The notes under the pieces are model-generated. The model had not been told where the DNA came from and did no database searches. It saw only the letters and a list, made by a program, of their open reading frames with translations. DNA of 64,000 bases from Sorex araneus (taxonomy: Eukaryota; Chordata; Mammalia; Eulipotyphla; Soricidae). Numbering within the stretch: position 1 is the first letter of the stretch; every line of letters starts with the position of its first letter. The stretch is taken from the NCBI RefSeq assembly GCF_027595985.1, contig NC_073305.1, forward strand, positions 151,840,423-151,904,422, in the 5' to 3' direction. This document shows, piece by piece, positions 58,000 to 64,000 of the stretch. The position numbers and the translations under genes are program-made.

Positions 58000-58545
58000 A
58001 TAAATATTTCCCCAAGGGACCCAGCCCCGGCAGCTGACCTCCACTACCCAACCGCCGCCATGCTCCAGGATGCTTTCCAGACACATTATAAGACACTTCC
58101 TACCCATTTTCCATAATTACCACACCATATTTGATGGAATTCAGACAGTAGGCAACAAATAATAGAGAGTTTTATACACACACACACACACATTTTATAC
58201 TGCCTACAGACAGTAGGCAACAAATAATAGAGAGTTAAATACACATACATATATATACACACATACATACATATATATATGTACATACTCCTCAGAGAGC
58301 CTGGCAAACTACCAAGAGTATCCTGCCTGCATGGGCAGAGCCTGGCAGGCTACCCATGGAGTATTAGATATGCCAAAAACAATAACGATAAGTCTTATTC
58401 CCTGATCCTGAAAGAGCCTCCAATCATTGGGAAAGATGAGTAAGGAGAGGCTGCTAAAAATCTCAGGGCTGGCAGGAATAGAGACATTACTGGTGCCCAC
58501 TTTAGTAAATGGATGAACAACAGGATGAGAGTGATACAGTGAAAT
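58000..58545 (+). mobile_element. Long SINE-like element, no tRNA head, with AC/AT expansions
   Basis: The 5' part resembles 52890-53045 (gccgccatgctccagga, ccagacacattataagac). The 3' part (58285-58545) is type II-like with the extra ccctgatcctgaaagagcc block. Inside lie a 30-bp direct repeat at 58142-58171 and 58207-58236 (shared core gacagtaggcaacaaat) and (AC)n/(AT)n tracts. Confidence 0.6.
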
Positions 58546-59001
58546 ATTGCTTAAGTGTCTGCACTAATAAGTAAAAGGTTGCAATAAAAAGCTACATGGA
58601 TGTAAAAACAAAACACCTAATAAAACATAGAACACAATATAAATAAAATGTTAATTCATTATTGGAAACAAAAAAAAATCCCTTAGCAAGCTAGGAGTAA
58701 ACAAACCTTTCTTGATCTAGAGAGTGAACACTCAGTGCCAAGTGCTGAGAAGTTTCTGTCTTTTAAGGAAGTTCTTTTAAGGCTTCTTGCAAAATTGGTT
58801 CCACAGCTTTACATTCCTTGAGCTGTTGTCTGTCCCTGAAGCTCTGTATGTTTCTTCAAATCTGAATGATAGTCTAGCTGAATATATCCGGTGACATGTT
58901 TATTTTGTTGTGTTTTATAGCATACCCACCCATTCTCTCTTCTGTCTCAAATAGTCTATTTGATAGATTTTCTGTGAATTTTGTGGACTTTCACTTGTAT
59001 G
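58546..59001. other. Intergenic, no feature seen
   Basis: AT-rich, no repeat or exon recognised. Confidence 0.4.
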
Positions 59002-59015
59002 TAAGTTCCTTTTTT

Positions 59016-59173
59016 TTTTTTTTGGCCACACCCAGCAGTGCTCAAGGCTTTCTTCTCTGTGTTCACAGATCATTCTTGACAGGGCTCAGGGCACCATATG
59101 GAGTGTATGTGATTGAACCCAGATTGGCCACTTGCAAGGCATCCTACATGCTATACTATTGCTCAGGCTCTAA
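59016..59173 (-). mobile_element. SOR-type SINE (type I) with target-site duplication
   Basis: ggccacacccagcagtgctc, gggcaccatatggagtgt. The duplication taagttcctttttt is at 59002-59015 and 59174-59187. Confidence 0.9.
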
Positions 59174-59274
59174 TAAGTTCCTTTTTTGATCTTGATTTTT
59201 GCAAGTCTGTCATTGGCTTTGGCTTTTGCCATTCTGAGTACAATGTTCTTGGAGTTTTTCTTTTCTTTTTTTTT

Positions 59275-59760
59275 TTTTTAATTTAACTATCGGTTATCAT
59301 ATTCTTTTTCCTGTTCTTCAGGGACTACAGTTATTTTTAAATTATTCCTCTCAAACTTATCATATAGTTCTCTGGTATGTTTTTCATTAAAGACTTTCCC
59401 CTCTTCTATTGTTTTCTAGTAGTTTCCTTTATCTCACCTGGGAGCTCCTTTATCTTTTTTTTTTCCTCAGCTGCTGTCATAGTGATGCTTAGAACTCCTA
59501 TCTGAGATATTTATATCACCTACTCCACTATTTCTGCCATTTCTGCCTGAGTTTTATTTCCACTATCTTGTAGCTACCTGTGCATCATTTCTTTGAGCTC
59601 ATTGAACATCCTCACCATGTTGTCACTAAAGCCATTCTCTGCGGACCTGCAGAGCTGGTTGGTGCTGGTTAATCCTATGTGATTGCTTTCACCCATTGAA
59701 CTTGGTAGGCTTCTAACCATCATCACCATTGGGTTTTTAGTGTTCCTGCTGAAGATAAAT
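59275..59760 (-). mobile_element. Degenerate L1 ORF1 fragment
   Basis: On the minus strand, MVRMFNELKEMMHR-like and AEMAEIVE-like segments (coiled-coil region) are followed by NNLKITVVPEEQEKEYDN, which resembles the start of the ORF1 RNA-binding domain. Several stops break the frame. The poly(T) near 59265-59280 may be a boundary. Confidence 0.5.
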
Positions 59761-60224
59761 CTTTGTAGCTAGCTTCTCTGAAAGTCTATGAAAAATCAGG
59801 CTGAAAGTTTCTCTTTTTCTTTCCTACCCTCCTATACTTGACAGGAAGTATAACTGTGAGCACTGTGATATTTGATAAGGAGTTGTCATATGGTTGCACA
59901 CCTCAGGATATGTGGACCGGGGCCTGTGGATATGGAGACAGAGTTTGGGCATGGAGGCTGCTGGGACCTAGCTGAAAGGAAGGGGAATTGTCTGCCTCTA
60001 ATTCTGGTCTTAAAGATGTCAGCTGGAAAATTAATTTTACCTGGAGGGGTTGGGGGAGCAAGCAGTGGTTCCTTTGAGTATATTTTAAAGAATATCCTGA
60101 TGGATTGGATATAAAGAGTTTAAGAGGGATATCATAAATAATTTTCAAAGTATTTTCCTGAGTATATGTATATAGTGGAGCTCTGAAAACTAACATGATA
60201 GCCAACTTTCAGGGGCAAAAAGTT

Positions 60225-60745
60225 CTCTCAATAGGAGTTTAGATTTAGACATGTTTGTAATACCTATTAGACAAGTATGTGGAGTAGCTGAATAAGCAGT
60301 TGGAGATTCAAGCCTGGAATTCAAGGAAGCAGTCTATATCAGAGGTTAAATCTGGGGGTGACTGGCATATATAAAGCTTAAAGTGGCAGACTACCTGAGA
60401 TCACTGGGGGAGTTAACATAGCTACAGAGAAAAACCTTACCAAGATGTACATATTAAATATGTATGGAAGAGAGGTGAGAGAAGGAGAGAGAGTGAAGAG
60501 GGGTGGGGAGGGGAAAGAATTTAGAATTAAAGCCTATGAAACAAAAAGATGATAACTTAGGGCAAATCCCAAGTTAGAGGTTTGGAATAAGTAAAAGTCA
60601 ATACATAGAGGCCAATGATCGTTTTGACAAGAATGGTTTGGATGGACTGATATAAGCTTCGTGGGCGACAGTGTTAAAAGAGAGACATAGAGGAATTGAA
60701 GAGAATAAACAGAATTTGAAGACAATTTTATGAGCTCCCCAAAAT
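60225..60745. repeat. Possible ancient interspersed repeat
   Basis: gttggagattcaagcctgg, tgactggcatatataaagc and cctgagatcactgggggag resemble an old repeat family found across placental mammals. I cannot name it with confidence. Confidence 0.35.
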
Positions 60746-61721
60746 AAACATGAGCAGATAAATGGATCAGTAAATGATAAAGAAAGCAAATTAAGGCAAA
60801 GATTTGTTTTAATGACAGTATGTTCTTTAAGTTTGGCTTTCAATAATATGTTATTTCAATAATAACATCAGTGTAACTTACATCCATATCTTAAATTATT
60901 GCAGAAGAGTTACCCTGGTACATAATTCTCCATGCAACACATTCATGTTTTATTCCCAATTCTATTAACCAAGTGTACCTAAAGAAAAGATAATGGCAAG
61001 TAATTTTTCCAAAAATCAAACTTATATCTTGTTCAGTGAGTTATTATATAGTAAATATGTTAGCAAAAGAGAAATGATCTTTATTATGGAAAACAGTATC
61101 TACTAAAATAGTATTGTTTTGGAAGTGATAACCAGATAATTAATTTATTCAGATGTATTTTAGTCAACATCATAATTTTATAAAAGCAAAATTCAATATT
61201 TATCTTTGCAGAAGTACTAAAGCTTCTGATATAAATGAAAGTTAATCATCTGATCACTTAAACTGTCTTATATACTATTGTTTTCTACTTTTAATAATTG
61301 TTAATACATATTAATAATATTGTGCCAGGTTTCCATGATTGATTTTTCATAATATTGTCTAGTTAGGCATTATTCTTACTCTCATTTTATAAAGAATCAG
61401 AAAGCCTTTGCAAAGAAAGATTAAAAACAGACTAATTCTTCACAGATGGTAAGTTCTTTAGTTGAATAACTCTAATGCCTACTCCAACGCAGGATTGCTG
61501 CTGGACCATATGGTGCCCTGGTGAGATTAGCAAACAGCACAACATTTTCCAAGTAAAATTTTAAACTAATTTATTGACACACTGCTATCCAGAATACCAA
61601 CTGGCAGCAGTGCTGTGTACCTAAAACTGCCTAAACTTTTGCCTACTTCTACACCAAGACATAGTCTTTAGACAATTTTAACTTGCATTTAGTTATTCGC
61701 TACACTTTTAAATTTTATTTC
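60746..61721. other. AT-rich intergenic, no gene seen
   Basis: No exon was recognised. A weak MIR-like patch may lie near 61365-61440. Confidence 0.4.
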
Positions 61722-61875
61722 TTTCTTTGCTTTTTGGGTCGATGCACAGGGGTTACTCCTGGCTCAGGAATTACTCTTGGTGGTGCTTGAGGGACCATAT
61801 GGGATGCTGGGAATCAAACCCATGTCGGCGCATGCAAGGCAAATGCCCTACCGCTGTGCTATCGCTCCAGCCCCT
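61722..61875 (-). mobile_element. SOR-type SINE (type I), slightly deleted
   Basis: ctttgctttttgggtcgatgc (the cacaccnggc segment is missing), gggaccatatgggatgctgg, ctatcgctccagcccc. Confidence 0.92.
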
Positions 61876-62239
61876 CACTCCACTTTTATAGTAGTAAGTA
61901 TATCAGGTTCAAAATTGGTGATTGGAAAGCAAGCCTCTGACAGACTCAGGTAAGTGACAAGAAATCACAGACTGAAGGAATATATCTCTACAGCCTCACC
62001 TTTTTGCAGGTATGTTTATTGGAACTTGAATAGTCTCCTGAGTGCATGCACAGCCATATGCAGCCAAAGTAGGCTTTTTGTAGTAGTCAGCTTTCTGTTG
62101 TTACAGAATTTTGTAAGCAGAACCAAAAATATATCTACTTATGATTTTCTGTAGATTAGTAAACTCTCTTAAATATGTTCTTCTATAGGGTGCTTTACTT
62201 GTGACATATACAGTGACCTTATTTGTAATCATTCTTTGG

Positions 62240-62390
62240 TTTATTAGACTTCAATTTCTTAAACTGTGGTTGTGACCCCATATGGGGTCACATAATTGAG
62301 TTTGTGTGTGAAAGGATCACAAAAAGTTTGGAAACAGTAAAGATTTCTGAATGTGCAACAACCAAAACTTAAAATTAACTGCCTAATTAT
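62240..62390. repeat. Ancient repeat with 20-bp palindrome
   Basis: cttaaactgtggttgtgaccc, then agtttggaaacagtaaagat and gtgcaacaaccaaaac, recall an old interspersed repeat. gtgaccccatatggggtcac at 62272-62291 is a perfect palindrome. Confidence 0.5.
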
Positions 62391-63059
62391 TACTAGGTGT
62401 TACTGGCAGAACTCACTCTTGTTGCATTTCTTGAGCAAAAAGGGGTTGTGCTTATACATGTAATATGCTCTGAATGATTCGATAATTATCAATTGTCTAT
62501 AGAAGAAACGTACTGAAAAATTCTATGTGAACCCAAAGAAGAAAGTGCTTACTTCAGTAATTCACTAATTTAAATTGGTTAAATTAAAGAAGCATTTGAG
62601 CAGTTTTTTTGGAAGATGATTTTAGGTATAGATAAGAAAGATATTTCAAAGATAACAACATACATGAAAACAGTTAATGAAGGCTTGTACAGGCATGGAT
62701 GGAAATAGTGATTACTTACATTGGGCAAAGAAACATACTAATTCTGGACCCTGCTTTGGGCTTCTCTGAGAACATAAAGTCACTTAAGTGGTTCCTCATA
62801 CCACTGTTAAACTGCAGAGGTAATAAAAACTGTCTCGATCTCATTATGGATAAATAAATATTCGTATTAATCACTTTCAAATAACACAACATACATCCGA
62901 AAATATTTTTAAATTCCTAAAATGATTAGTGCACTTCTAAATTAACAAAACCCAAGGGAAAAACTATTATAATATGTTAACCTGAGTTGTAGTGCTTAAA
63001 AAAGTGTACCATGTCCACATAGGTTAGTGTATTCTGGAATTTTACAAACCTTTATCGGA
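62391..63059. other. AT-rich intergenic, no feature seen
   Basis: No exon or repeat recognised. Confidence 0.4.
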
Positions 63060-63069
63060 ATGGTAATTC

Positions 63070-63190
63070 TAATAATCAGTTGTGTGATACTGGGCAAACT
63101 TTTCCAAGTTTCTTTCCTCATCTATATAGTGGGTCAATAAAATAAACTTTCTTTCATTAGTGAAACACATGGCACATTTTAGGTGTGAAA
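63070..63190 (+). mobile_element. MIR fragment
   Basis: gttgtgtgatactgggcaaac, tttcctcatctatatagtggg and taataaaat-like end follow the MIR core. Confidence 0.6.
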
Positions 63191-63579
63191 AGCCGAGATC
63201 AAATTAAAGTTCATCTCGAGTACAAAACTAAGGAATCCGTACTTTTTCTTTGGGTACGATTTTAGTTTAAGTTTTGACAGGATCTTAGGAGAGGGAAGGT
63301 TATAATAGCAATCCAGGTGGGATATAATTAAGGATTGATTTTGACAGAATAATAGCAACCCAGGTAAGGTATAATTAAGGATTAACAAAGATTTCACAAC
63401 ATTTCTGACTATAAACGACAGGATTCCACGTCTGTGCGTGAGGAAACTGAGAAAAAAATCTGCCACTTTGGGTAGCTAGTTGTTAACAATGAAAAAGTCA
63501 ATACAAGAAGTTCCCTTCTGCACATTCTGAGAGTGGCTGGAGACGCATACCGGAGCATCAAGCATGATTTATGTTGAAA

Positions 63580-64000
63580 ACAGAACTCTAGAATTCTCGC
63601 TGATAGTCTTAAAAAAAAAAAAGCCCTTTGTCATAGCAGCGTAACGCCAAGTACACAGTCGCAGCATCGCTGAAAGATGCAAGAGCTCGCCCACAGATTG
63701 GGTGCTAGGGACGGTAGGGCGCGCGCGCAGGTATGACGCCTCGACACGCGCACTGCGCGCCTGCGTTCCGCGGGCGTCCTGCGTCGTTACCGTGGAGACA
63801 CGTAGGGGCGGGCCCGAAGCCACCCCCTCGCTCCGCCCCCTTCCCACCGCGCGCGGGTGCGCGCGTGCGCATTCGGAGCCGCCCGCCTCGCGGAGGCTCG
63901 CGGCTGGCCCTGCGGCCCCTGCACCGCGTTGGGCCTCCCCCTAGCGTCAGCCTGGAGCGGGGCGGAGCTGGCGTCCCCGAGTCCCGGCTCGGCCCAGCGC
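63580..64000 (+). promoter_or_regulatory. CpG island, probable promoter of the next gene (HINT3?)
   Basis: Abrupt change from AT-rich sequence to very CpG-dense sequence, continuing to the window edge. Visible sites: GGGGCGGG at 63805-63812, ctccgccccc at 63831-63840 and GGGGCGG at about 63958-63964 (Sp1-type); an RFX X-box-like GTTACCGTGGAGAC at 63786-63799; and alternating GCGC runs. In mammals HINT3 follows NCOA7 on the same strand at a similar distance, so HINT3 is inferred. No HINT3 codons are seen before the window ends. Confidence 0.65.

Noticed and set aside
63702-63944. 80-codon open frame in the CpG island
   Set aside because: High-GC sequence gives long chance frames; it does not resemble HINT3.

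Overview
This is mammalian genomic DNA, most likely from a shrew (Soricidae, Sorex-like). The evidence is a very high density of one tRNA-derived SINE, with A box, B box and a body containing 'catcccatatggtcccctgagcac'-type sequence split over dozens of copies. I recognise it as the SOR-type SINE of shrews. It occurs with a lineage-specific L1 family. Coding sequence is sparse and split into small exons with canonical GT/AG borders. There are no bacterial-style operons.

Layout: positions 1 to about 34,700 are the 3' part of NCOA7 on the + strand. Six constitutive coding exons (9222-9369, 22344-22469, 24499-24651, 31323-31418, 32008-32081, 32439-32574) join in phase and encode the C-terminal 243 residues, including the whole TLDc domain. 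An alternative first exon (20492-20566) adds 25 residues and would give a 219-residue short isoform. A perfect interferon-stimulated response element (ISRE) match lies 128 bases upstream of its ATG. This fits the known interferon-inducible NCOA7 isoform. A 3' UTR of about 2.1 kb follows, with several AATAAA signals.

Positions 34,700-63,550 are intergenic and hold nested retroposons, microsatellites, a VAV-like first-exon relic and ancient repeats. A CpG-rich island at about 63,580-64,000 is probably the promoter of the next gene. By mammalian gene order (NCOA7 then HINT3, same strand, similar spacing) HINT3 is the best guess, but no coding sequence of that gene is visible here.

The introns and the intergenic part are dominated by several repeat classes. 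These are SOR-like SINEs (type I), a second SINE type with the same tRNA-like head but a different body (type II), and a longer related family without a visible tRNA head. There are also L1 3' ends, one 1.9-kb young L1 inserted inside a SINE with a perfect 17-bp duplication, and an unusual composite retroposon at 14041-16203 that carries L1-like 3' ends on GC-rich, internally repeated, non-ORF2 bodies. Identifications rest on reading the sequence and on memory of the families; no database search was run.
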